From assembly GCF_038592905.1 (NCBI RefSeq), contig NZ_CP151943.1, positions 1,490,501 through 1,554,500 on the forward strand: a DNA stretch of 64,000 bases, read 5' to 3'. Position 1 is the stretch's first letter, and every line of letters begins with the position of its first letter. The position numbers and the translations under genes are program-made. The stretch comes from Neobacillus sp. FSL H8-0543 (GTDB lineage Bacteria; Bacillota; Bacilli; Bacillales; Cytobacillaceae). This document shows, piece after piece, positions 56,863 to 64,000 of the stretch. Below the pieces are notes generated by a model. That model saw only the letters and a program-made list of their open reading frames with translations, made no database searches and was not told where the DNA came from.

Positions 56863-59088
56863 TTACTCTGGTACCATTCCTGTTTTAGGTGCATGTGCAG
56901 CACTTAAGGCTCTTTCAACCTTATTTGCCCCTCTTCCATGACAGAATGAGCAGGGCTCGCTTGGATATGCTGTATGTTCTGGACGAGTTGACTCATACTT
57001 CTTACCTTCGACCCCATAAACGGCAGTTTTACCATCACTGTGACATGCCAAGCAGAAATCACGTTCCTTTTTATCAGATAATAATTTAAACTCGATCTCC
57101 TTGCCACCAATATTAACTTTTACAACTTGACTATCTGGTTCTGTTTCATTTTTATCCTCGGCAGTAAAGGACTTTATATTACTATGTCCTAACGATGTAT
57201 TAAGTTGCTTAATATTGTTAGACCCATGTGTATCATGACACTCTGCACAAGGAAGGTGCCCCGCTAGCGGACTGCCATCCTGCGCTTTAATAATATGCTT
57301 GGAAAATTGCATCTCGTCTGATGTAAACTCCCTATCGGAGTAAGATAATTCAGGATTTGTTTCATAATTTTTTTTGGTTTCTTCGGTCAAATTATTGTAA
57401 TAGCTTGCGATATCCGCAATTTTACTATATTTATTTTTGGTATTCAAATTATGACATCGAAGACAGAGATCAAAATCTTCATAGATTCCGATTGCACTAA
57501 TATTCTTTTTATATTGGAAGACTCGATACTCTACGTCTACTTCAGATTGTGCAAACAGTTCACCAAGACCGGATTCATGACAGGACTCACATAATTGTTC
57601 TTTGCTATTTATTTTTCCAACGGGCTTGTCGTCCTTTAGGATACCAGAATCATGCGTATAAGTAATTTGATCGGGTGCTAAATTAGGATTACCTTCTGAA
57701 CTCTCATTATGTGGACTGTGACAACTTGCACAGGAGCTGCCGCTCGGTTTTCCTGCAATATCAATTGCTGCAGAATGCTTGTGTCTAGCTTGGCTATTTT
57801 CAGGCATAGGTGCAACTGTACCATCATGACAGGCCATGCAATAATCATCCACATGTTTATCAGTATTACCATTTTCACTATTCTGTTTCTGTTCTAATAG
57901 GTTTTGATTCCTTGCTTCGTGTGTATTATGGCAATTGACACAGACATTCACATTATCTGCATAAGCTGCATGAGGACTTTCCCGGTGAACTTTTTCACCA
58001 TTTTTTCCGTTATAATCTATTTCATAAAGCTTTTGTCCACTTTCTGCATCTGTAATTGGTGGAGTGCTTTCCGTCGTAAATGACCAAAACTTAGGAAAAG
58101 CACTGTTACCTGCAGAATCAATAACTCCTAACGGACTAATAAAAACATTATATTTCGTACTCCTTGTTAAAGGCTTTACTGAAGGTATAAATGAAATTTC
58201 TTTTGTGTCCGAGTTATATTTGATGTCTCCCGGAACATCCTTACCATTACTTGTAACACTGATACTTTTGTCAATGTCTACTTCCTTTAATGCATTGGCA
58301 TCTGAAACCCTAAATTTTATTTCCGTGTCTATTGAAACTTGCGTCATATCCTCTGTATAAGCTGGAACAATACTACCCAATACAATAGTTGGACGTAACG
58401 TATCTTTAGTATAAGTAATACCTTGCGGTGTTCCGACATTCCCAGCTAAGTCTATCGCTCTTGCATAAACGGTTTGAGGGCCTTCTGCCAGCTGCGGATT
58501 AGTATAAATCCATTTCTCACTACTATTTTTCTCGACAGTTATCCATGTACTAGAAGCCTCTTCAGTACAATCTTTCAAACAAATTTGCACAGTTGCATTC
58601 GGTTCAGTAATTAACTCAATCGAATGAGAATTTGAGAAGCCACCTTCATCCAAGTCTTTAAACTTTATGGCGGGTGGAAAATCAATTGTAAGATTAGTTA
58701 TAGTCGTGGAGGCAACAGTTATCCCGTCAGCATCGACAAGCCTAGCTTCTATATTATGTGTGCCTTCTGGAAAAAAAACATCCGTAATACTCCAGCTATT
58801 CCCGTTTACAATGTATGATGTACCTTTTTTCTCCGCACCAATAAAAATGCTAATAGTCATCCCTGCTATATAATTTTCAACTGTACCGGAAATAATTACG
58901 TTAGCTACGTTTGAAAACTCATCCGATTTTGGAGAAGTGATCGTTATCTTAGGCTCGGTGCCAGTAATTCCTTCACTATTAACGCTTGAAATTGGTAACC
59001 ATTGTTGGGGACCTAACATTTGAATACATAAAACAAGTATGACAAGTACTTGAAATTTGGTCTTATTTAGAAGGCTTCTATACCTCAT
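56863..59088 (-). CDS. Secreted Ig-like/octaheme c-type cytochrome fusion
   Basis: 741 aa. An N-terminal signal peptide (VLVILVLCIQMLG core) is followed by two Ig-like domains (about residues 45-235), a Big_5-type domain with SAGNSAFPKFWSFTTES (about 240-345), and eight CXXCH motifs from about residue 385: CVNCH, CMACH, CASCH, CESCH, CLRCH, CAECH, CLACH, CSFCH. Several carry the doubled CXXCH pattern with following His (CASCHSPHNE, CAECHDTHGS). There is no C-terminal anchor. It is the same architecture as the 11-heme neighbour but a different heme spacing, so the two are not simple duplicates. Two terminators lie downstream. Confidence 0.92.
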   Translation of the reverse strand: MRYRSLLNKTKFQVLVILVLCIQMLGPQQWLPISSVNSEGITGTEPKITITSPKSDEFSNVANVIISGTVENYIAGMTISIFIGAEKKGTSYIVNGNSWSITDVFFPEGTHNIEARLVDADGITVASTTITNLTIDFPPAIKFKDLDEGGFSNSHSIELITEPNATVQICLKDCTEEASSTWITVEKNSSEKWIYTNPQLAEGPQTVYARAIDLAGNVGTPQGITYTKDTLRPTIVLGSIVPAYTEDMTQVSIDTEIKFRVSDANALKEVDIDKSISVTSNGKDVPGDIKYNSDTKEISFIPSVKPLTRSTKYNVFISPLGVIDSAGNSAFPKFWSFTTESTPPITDAESGQKLYEIDYNGKNGEKVHRESPHAAYADNVNVCVNCHNTHEARNQNLLEQKQNSENGNTDKHVDDYCMACHDGTVAPMPENSQARHKHSAAIDIAGKPSGSSCASCHSPHNESSEGNPNLAPDQITYTHDSGILKDDKPVGKINSKEQLCESCHESGLGELFAQSEVDVEYRVFQYKKNISAIGIYEDFDLCLRCHNLNTKNKYSKIADIASYYNNLTEETKKNYETNPELSYSDREFTSDEMQFSKHIIKAQDGSPLAGHLPCAECHDTHGSNNIKQLNTSLGHSNIKSFTAEDKNETEPDSQVVKVNIGGKEIEFKLLSDKKERDFCLACHSDGKTAVYGVEGKKYESTRPEHTAYPSEPCSFCHGRGANKVERALSAAHAPKTGMVPE

Positions 59089-59334
59089 TTAGCACCTCTC
59101 ATTTCTACTATATTTGCAGTGGCAAAATGTTGTTCTCTCAATATATATTCTATTCCTATTTAAGGGAAGGTTCTAGAGAATGGGGAGATAATTCAACAAA
59201 TATTCATATATATAATGTTAAAATATAGATTACTATTCAAAGGAAATAACTACAAAGTCAAGGCACTAATATCATATTTTGTAAATAGATATATTTGACA
59301 ATTTTATGACTGAAATGTTAAAATTACAGCAAAT

Positions 59335-59368
59335 AATAAGGTGCTATGCCGAAGCATAACACCTTATT
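59335..59368 (-). terminator. Hairpin after the six-heme cytochrome gene
   Basis: Stem AATAAGGTGTTATGC/GCATAGCACCTTATT with two wobble or mismatched positions, loop TTCG. The tail is only weakly T rich. The remainder of 59089-59426 is AT rich with nothing else recognised. Confidence 0.7.
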
Positions 59369-59426
59369 CCATGCTATTTACTCTTTGAGCTAATAATTAG
59401 TTGCAGCTAATTGTTAGCTTATTTTA

Positions 59427-60989
59427 TTAATTGCCTGTTGGCATTCCATTTGGGTGATCAGCACGACGCTCAGCGTTCTTAATTGTCTCAGCATGAGAGC
59501 TGTTGTGACATGCCCAACATACTGACATGTTAGTGAACTTCTTAAGAGCTGAAGAAGCGTTGTTGTCTTGCATGTAACCAAGAGCTCCAGTCTCATCACC
59601 TACAAATGCTCCACCTGTTGCAGTTAAGTCAGCAATCGTCTTACCCTGAGCATCCTTCATGATGTAAGCATCAGTACCATGAGAGAAGTGGCAGCGTACG
59701 CAAGTGTAGCTATCGCTGTTTGTGCTGTGACGGTATGCAGCAGTTTCATCGCCGAAGTGAGAACCACCACTAGTACTGTTTGAAACTAAGTAGTCAGTAT
59801 GACAAGCTGCACAGAATTTAGACATTTGAACACCGACGTTTTTAACAGTACCAGCAGATACTGTGTAGCCAAGGTCTTTTAATTCTTGTTCAGATTTACC
59901 GCCAAATTGAGCGATAGGGGCACCACTCCAGAAAGCGCTTTGTACTGTGTGGTTATATGGTCCCTCTTGGGCCATTTGAACCACTACAGGACGAGCGATG
60001 AAACCTTTACCAGCAGTTTTAAGTGCATCAGCACCTGCAGTAGAGGTAGAGTATGCTTCAGCATGTTCGTAATCGAAATAAACACCTGAAGTTGAACCGT
60101 AAGCAGCAATTATATCATCTGTAGTTTCAGGAGTAGCATCTGCTTTAACTAAACGTGACCAGTAAGATAGACCATTTGTACGACTGTCATAACCATATAA
60201 CCATGGTGCAGTAGATTTTGTGTAAGCAGAAGCACCTTTGTTATATTGAGCTACGGTTACTTTACCATCAACATCTTCTGTACGTAGTAATACTACAGCA
60301 GGAGCTGAAGCATCAACAGCTGGTAATGCATCCACAACAGGAACGTTTTCTAATTGGTTACCACCTTTAGAAGCTGGCATTGAAGCAATTCCGTTTGGAT
60401 TGTATTGTAATAAACGGTCAGAGTAAGATCCGTGTGGAGCGTGACAGCTTGCACAGTTGAATTTTTCTCCCCACATTGTGCCTCTAATTTTGTCATCAGA
60501 TGTGTCCGCATCAGTTTGGTCAGCTGGATTTCCACCAGGAGCAGCACTGATATTCACAGAATCGTTAGACATATGCATAGAAGAACCGTGAGAACCTCCG
60601 AAAGTACCCGCTCCAGTCGCAGAAGCCGATTCACCTGGAGTAAAAACGTTTAAGAATCCTAAAGTACCATCATGACAAGCAGTACAAGTATTATAAACAC
60701 CATCAGCAAATAACAATTGATCGCCTTTTGCAGTATGTGTTTGGTGACAGCTTGCACAAGAGTTTGTATTATTTTGATAAGAAGTGTGAGTCTTATGACC
60801 TTGTAAATTTTTAATTACCGTACCAGCAGTGGTACCGTCATTTGTGTCAACACCCTCAGCAGTTTTGTTTGCGTTCTGGTTTACAGGTTCAGCTGTTCCT
60901 GGAACCATTGGACCTTCTGCAGAAGCTGCGATTGCAAATATGCCAAACAGCATAAGTGCAAATAAAAAGCTTAAACTAAACTTTTTCAT
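59427..60989 (-). CDS. Secreted hexaheme c-type cytochrome
   Basis: 520 aa. A clear signal peptide ends at AASA-EGPM. Six CXXCH motifs occur in two groups of three: residues 78 (CASCH), 102 (CTACH) and 169 (CASCH), then 393 (CAACH), 430 (CVRCH) and 481 (CWACH). A heme-free region of about 215 residues rich in small and aromatic residues lies between. Extra His residues suit bis-His ligation (SCASCHQTHTAKG, CVRCHFSHGTD). There is no membrane anchor. Size and heme number recall filament-forming cytochromes such as Geobacter OmcS, but homology cannot be shown by eye. GGGAGG precedes the ATG, after an unusual GA-rich leader. Confidence 0.92.
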   Translation of the reverse strand: MKKFSLSFLFALMLFGIFAIAASAEGPMVPGTAEPVNQNANKTAEGVDTNDGTTAGTVIKNLQGHKTHTSYQNNTNSCASCHQTHTAKGDQLLFADGVYNTCTACHDGTLGFLNVFTPGESASATGAGTFGGSHGSSMHMSNDSVNISAAPGGNPADQTDADTSDDKIRGTMWGEKFNCASCHAPHGSYSDRLLQYNPNGIASMPASKGGNQLENVPVVDALPAVDASAPAVVLLRTEDVDGKVTVAQYNKGASAYTKSTAPWLYGYDSRTNGLSYWSRLVKADATPETTDDIIAAYGSTSGVYFDYEHAEAYSTSTAGADALKTAGKGFIARPVVVQMAQEGPYNHTVQSAFWSGAPIAQFGGKSEQELKDLGYTVSAGTVKNVGVQMSKFCAACHTDYLVSNSTSGGSHFGDETAAYRHSTNSDSYTCVRCHFSHGTDAYIMKDAQGKTIADLTATGGAFVGDETGALGYMQDNNASSALKKFTNMSVCWACHNSSHAETIKNAERRADHPNGMPTGN

Positions 60990-61009
60990 TCTTAAAACCT
61001 CCCAAATTT

Positions 61010-61049
61010 CTCTCTCTTTTTCTCTCTCTTTTTTCTCTCTTTTTCTTTG
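61010..61049 (-). repeat. Purine-rich AGAGAGAAA leader tract
   Basis: Forty bases immediately before the ribosome site of the hexaheme gene consist almost only of A and G on the coding strand, in repeats of AGAGAGAAA or AGAGAGAAAAA. The transcript would have an unstructured purine leader, which could act as translation enhancer or RNA-stability element. Confidence 0.7.
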
Positions 61050-61156
61050 ATTTGTTATGAAAAAACAATCTGTACTTACTTTTCTATACCACCCCCCTTA
61101 AATGTGAAGGAAATTGGTTATTTACTTATTTGATTCTTTTATTATGCTTCTGACTA

Positions 61157-62128
61157 TTAGTTGAAAACTTGAACCCTTAGGTTAACTGTATCGGTGATGA
61201 AAACATTATCGTTCTGGTCGACGAACAATCCATTAGGGAGGTAGAATTGTCCATTTTGTTCACCCATGCCACCCATTTGGAATACTTTTTTACCATCCTT
61301 GTCGAAACCATATACCACATGGGTTAGGTTGCTGACAACGTACATAATACCGCGGCTGTCGAAGCCAATTCCTCTAGGGTTAACAAAAATGGATTCACCT
61401 TTTCCATTATTGGAACCATTAATTATTTTTACAAACTTCCCTTTTTTGTCGAAGATTTGCACTCGTTGGTTTCCTGTATCAACTACGTAAATATCACCTT
61501 CCTCATCAGCGGTAATCCCATTTGGTGCGTTAAACTCACCCTCATTTGTACCAGGCTTACCAATTTCAAGGAGTAACTTACCCTTCATATCAAACACATA
61601 TACTTTATTGTCCTTTATATCTGTTACATAAACCTTCTTATCGAGAATACGCAGCGCCGCTGGAGATGAAAATTTCCCATCCTTGCTTACTTCAGGAGCA
61701 AAGTACTCGATAAATTTACCTTTTTCATCAAAAATTGAGATATTTCCATTATATAAATCTGCTACGAAAACTCTTCCCTTTTCATCTGTCGAAATCCCAT
61801 ATGGGAACTTAAATTGTCCCTCACCAGAACCATCCTCGCCAAAGGAAAAGAGTAAATTTCCGCCGACATCAAATGCTAGAACACGTTTATTATCCGTATC
61901 CGATACATAGGTAAAAGATTCATTTGCTGTTACATCCATGGGCTTTTTGAGTGGTTTGTCAAAGTCACCAGTGAGCGACATACTGTAATTTGGTGCCCCT
62001 TTTGGATCAAGAACCTTTAATAATCCAGTATCAATTGCTTTTGTATTATTTAGAAATAAGAAGGTAAAAACCGCTGCCGTGGCTATAACAATGAGAGCCA
62101 TTCCAATATACACATTACGTCTTTTCAT
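61157..62128 (-). CDS. Membrane-anchored NHL-repeat beta-propeller protein
   Basis: 323 aa. One N-terminal membrane segment (VYIGMALIVIATAAVFTFLFL) is followed by six NHL blades outside the membrane, each with the pattern DNKRVLAFD, FKFPYGISTDEKGRVFVAD, FNAPNGITADEEGDIYVVD and similar. NHL propellers bind proteins, RNA or ligands; there is no catalytic signature. The start lies 2 bp after the TPR gene stop, so the two are coupled. NHL genes beside multiheme cytochromes are known in metal-reducing bacteria, which suggests a role in assembly or docking; that is inference. Confidence 0.9.
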   Translation of the reverse strand: MKRRNVYIGMALIVIATAAVFTFLFLNNTKAIDTGLLKVLDPKGAPNYSMSLTGDFDKPLKKPMDVTANESFTYVSDTDNKRVLAFDVGGNLLFSFGEDGSGEGQFKFPYGISTDEKGRVFVADLYNGNISIFDEKGKFIEYFAPEVSKDGKFSSPAALRILDKKVYVTDIKDNKVYVFDMKGKLLLEIGKPGTNEGEFNAPNGITADEEGDIYVVDTGNQRVQIFDKKGKFVKIINGSNNGKGESIFVNPRGIGFDSRGIMYVVSNLTHVVYGFDKDGKKVFQMGGMGEQNGQFYLPNGLFVDQNDNVFITDTVNLRVQVFN

Positions 62129-62130
62129 CG

Positions 62131-62829
62131 TTATTCACCCTTAGCCTTTGTGTCTTTATCTTTCAGTCTATCTAGGGCATCTACTGCGTCGGTATACAAT
62201 GGATCATATGCAAGAGCATCCTTGTAAATAAGAATCGCGTCCTCATAATCACCTTTTGCTTCAGCAACCATTCCAATTTGGTAAATAATATCAGAGTTTG
62301 TTGGAGCTAACTTGTTAGCTAGTTCCAGTGCCTTTGTCGCATTATCAAACTCTTTTAACCCGCGATAAGCGATTCCCATTTGCACATGTCCCTTAAAGTC
62401 TTTAGGAGCGATTTTTACAGTCTTTTCGAACTCAATCAGCGCCTCATTATAACGCTCTTCATCTAAAAACACTAAGCCCAAATTGTAATGGGCATCATAA
62501 TAATTTTTGTCTTGTTCTAGAACGAAATCAAACTCTTTAATTGCTTTTTCATTATCACCTTTTAAGAAATAGGTATAACCTAACACAATACGGTTTTGCA
62601 GATTTGCTGGATCTTTTCTAACCTCTTCCTTGTAATACGCGAGCTGCTCCTTCACTCTTTTCATATCAAGGTCATTCCAAAAATACAAGTGACCAAGAGC
62701 ATATCCTGTACCTACTGAAATGATTAAAGTGATAAGCAACAGCAGAACACTCGTTCTCTTTTTGAAAGTCCTTGGCTGCTTCTTTGCTGTTTTTCCCTCT
62801 ACTTCCTGAGGTATCTTTTCTGTTTCCAT
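62131..62829 (-). CDS. Membrane-anchored tetratricopeptide-repeat protein
   Basis: About 232 aa. A basic N-terminal tail (KKQPRTFKKR) and one membrane segment (TSVLLLLITLIISVGTGYAL) are followed by about five TPRs (YTYFLKGDNEKAIKEFDF, YNLGLVFLDEERYNEALIEF, VQMGIAYRGLKEFDNATKAL, GMVAEAKGDYEDAILIYKDA). The topology resembles CcmI/NrfG-type proteins that hold apocytochromes for heme attachment, though no sequence signature proves it. The frame opens at 62874, but AGGGG precedes the ATG at 62829. It lies between the 12-heme cytochrome and the NHL gene in a tight operon. Confidence 0.88.
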   Translation of the reverse strand: METEKIPQEVEGKTAKKQPRTFKKRTSVLLLLITLIISVGTGYALGHLYFWNDLDMKRVKEQLAYYKEEVRKDPANLQNRIVLGYTYFLKGDNEKAIKEFDFVLEQDKNYYDAHYNLGLVFLDEERYNEALIEFEKTVKIAPKDFKGHVQMGIAYRGLKEFDNATKALELANKLAPTNSDIIYQIGMVAEAKGDYEDAILIYKDALAYDPLYTDAVDALDRLKDKDTKAKGE

Positions 62830-62870
62830 ACTTAATTCCCCTCTCGGAATCTTTTCTTTTGCTGTTATGG

Positions 62871-64000
62871 TCACTTTTTATTTGTGTGACACTTAGTACA
62901 CGTTTTTTCAACATGACATTTTAAACAGGACTTATTATATTTTTGATTTTCAGCTACTTCGATTGGATGACTACGCCTCCATGTTTCCTTATGCTTGTTT
63001 ACATGACAGGAAGCACATTGAACCTTTGTGACAGGCGAATTACTTGTAATCCGATTTTCATGGCAAGTGAAACACTTTTGTGTATCCTTTGATTGGTGTC
63101 CATGCTCTGTCGCGAAAGAGTCAATTTTATGGCTTTCTGGTTTTTCTCCGTGACAGTCTTTGCAGAAGGTATTAGTCTTTGCGTATACATTAACCGTTAC
63201 ATTAGTTGAGTCAGTTTCTTCATTATTCAAATACTTTTTATATGTCGAATCTTGCTTAAATAAATCATATTCTGCTGACGACATATAGGAATGACATTTC
63301 TCACATGTCTCTAATTCTGAAGGCTTTATTTTCCCATGATCGCCAGCTTTGAATTTTTCTGTTTTATGATCATCTGGAATCATTGTCGATTCGTGACAGG
63401 CTGTACATTCCAGCGGTGCCTTTCTTACTTTATGACATTCCATACATGTATCCATTTGTGGACGTATGTACTTACTGTCACTCATTACCGAGGCCCCTAA
63501 CTTGTGATTCCATTTTCCATAATCACTTTTGTAGGTCATTTTCCGATCTGAAATTTCCCCGTGCGCTGTACCGCTATGACACTGAACACACTCAATTCCT
63601 TCGGTTTTATGCTTATCATGCGGGATAATAATATCCCCAGATGGAGTTACGGCGCGACTTTCGATATTATGACATCTTTCACAGGCTTCATCCGGTATCA
63701 AACTCGGCATTTTAATCGGTGCAAGGTAGGTGTCTGTCTGCTTTTTATAAAATTCAACTACACCGTTTGCTTGGGCCTTTGCATAATTCTCAACACCTGG
63801 ATCAATATGACAACTGACACAGTCGACCTCACTATGACTCGATGCCTTTAATGTATAATACTGCGGTTTCATCTCATGGCAGGAGGAGCAGAACTCTTGA
63901 CTTGAAGTCGTCTCTACTCCTATTAGCCCCAATGCGAAGAACACAACTATAAACATTACTCCTACTGTTAAATATTTAAATAATTTGTAACCTTTCCGGG
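62871..64000 (-). CDS. Membrane-anchored dodecaheme c-type cytochrome (NapC/NirT-like), 5' end off the right edge
   Basis: At least 376 aa are encoded; the frame stays open to base 64000, so the true start is outside. One membrane segment (YLTVGVMFIVVFFALGLIGV) leads to twelve CXXCH motifs: CSSCH, CVSCH, CERCH, CVQCH, CMECH, CTACH, CEKCH, CKDCH, CFTCH, CASCH, CLKCH, CTKCH. The first four align in spacing and context with the decaheme protein at 51-52 kb (FCSSCHEMKPQ, CVSCHIDPGVENY, CVQCHSGTAHGEI), so they are paralogues. Likely quinol-facing entry point of an electron conduit. It is the first visible gene of the cytochrome-TPR-NHL operon. Confidence 0.93.
   Translation of the reverse strand, partial: RKGYKLFKYLTVGVMFIVVFFALGLIGVETTSSQEFCSSCHEMKPQYYTLKASSHSEVDCVSCHIDPGVENYAKAQANGVVEFYKKQTDTYLAPIKMPSLIPDEACERCHNIESRAVTPSGDIIIPHDKHKTEGIECVQCHSGTAHGEISDRKMTYKSDYGKWNHKLGASVMSDSKYIRPQMDTCMECHKVRKAPLECTACHESTMIPDDHKTEKFKAGDHGKIKPSELETCEKCHSYMSSAEYDLFKQDSTYKKYLNNEETDSTNVTVNVYAKTNTFCKDCHGEKPESHKIDSFATEHGHQSKDTQKCFTCHENRITSNSPVTKVQCASCHVNKHKETWRRSHPIEVAENQKYNKSCLKCHVEKTCTKCHTNKK

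Noticed and set aside
61085-61110. FNR-type site (TGTGA half) upstream of the hexaheme gene
   Set aside because: Only one half-site is present; the second half TTGGT does not match TCACA.

Overview
This 64-kb window is a stretch of chromosome from a low-GC Gram-positive bacterium of the Bacillaceae. The evidence is the family-typical proteins (CggR, Crh, CsbA, MinJ, CtpB, SigL), strong Shine-Dalgarno sequences, and a gene order that follows the Bacillus subtilis gapA-to-secA side almost gene for gene. The genus cannot be fixed by eye; a soil Bacillaceae such as Neobacillus or Mesobacillus would fit. Nearly all genes are on the minus strand. Only clpP, nagA-nagB-nagR and one small coiled-coil gene are on the plus strand.

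Layout, left to right. 1-4.1 kb: 3'-truncated gapA, its repressor cggR with operator, a glutaredoxin-like gene, sigL (sigma-54), a 52-bp tandem repeat array and tRNA-Arg(CCG). 4.3-11.5 kb: clpP with a CtsR site, the crh-whiA-yvcK-rapZ-yvcI cluster, trxB and a TPR protein. 11.5-18.4 kb: a 20-bp repeat array and a complete eight-gene histidine operon. 18.5-22.5 kb: hprK-lgt-yvoD-ppaX-yvoF. 22.8-25.5 kb: nagABR with a NagR operator on its -35. 25.5-27.4 kb: yvlABD-type envelope-stress genes with a textbook SigW promoter. 27.6-33 kb: uvrBA with a LexA box, and csbA. 33-34.2 kb: a zinc-type CDF exporter with tandem ArsR-type operators.

Two accessory blocks interrupt the core order. The first (34.3-39.2 kb) is a translationally coupled nosD-nosL-nosY-nosF-histidine kinase-response regulator operon with no nosZ in the window. 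It is followed by two membrane proteins and an FMN reductase. The core then resumes with minJ, ctpB, an FtsEX-associated M23 hydrolase, ftsX, ftsE, cccB and yvjA, including an 884-bp non-coding segment bounded by inverted terminator-like repeats.

The second block (51-64 kb) is the most unusual part. Five multiheme c-type cytochromes carry 10, 11, 8, 6 and at least 12 CXXCH motifs (47 in total). They are accompanied by a membrane-anchored TPR protein and a membrane-anchored NHL beta-propeller protein, and they surround prfB, which keeps its programmed frameshift. Two cytochromes are NapC/NirT-like membrane-anchored proteins, two are secreted fusions of Ig-like domains with multiheme domains, and one is a secreted six-heme protein. 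The composition suggests an electron conduit from the membrane quinone pool across the Gram-positive wall. That role is inference; only the heme motifs, signal or anchor segments and gene order are seen directly. The distal cytochrome runs off the right edge, so the locus is incomplete here.
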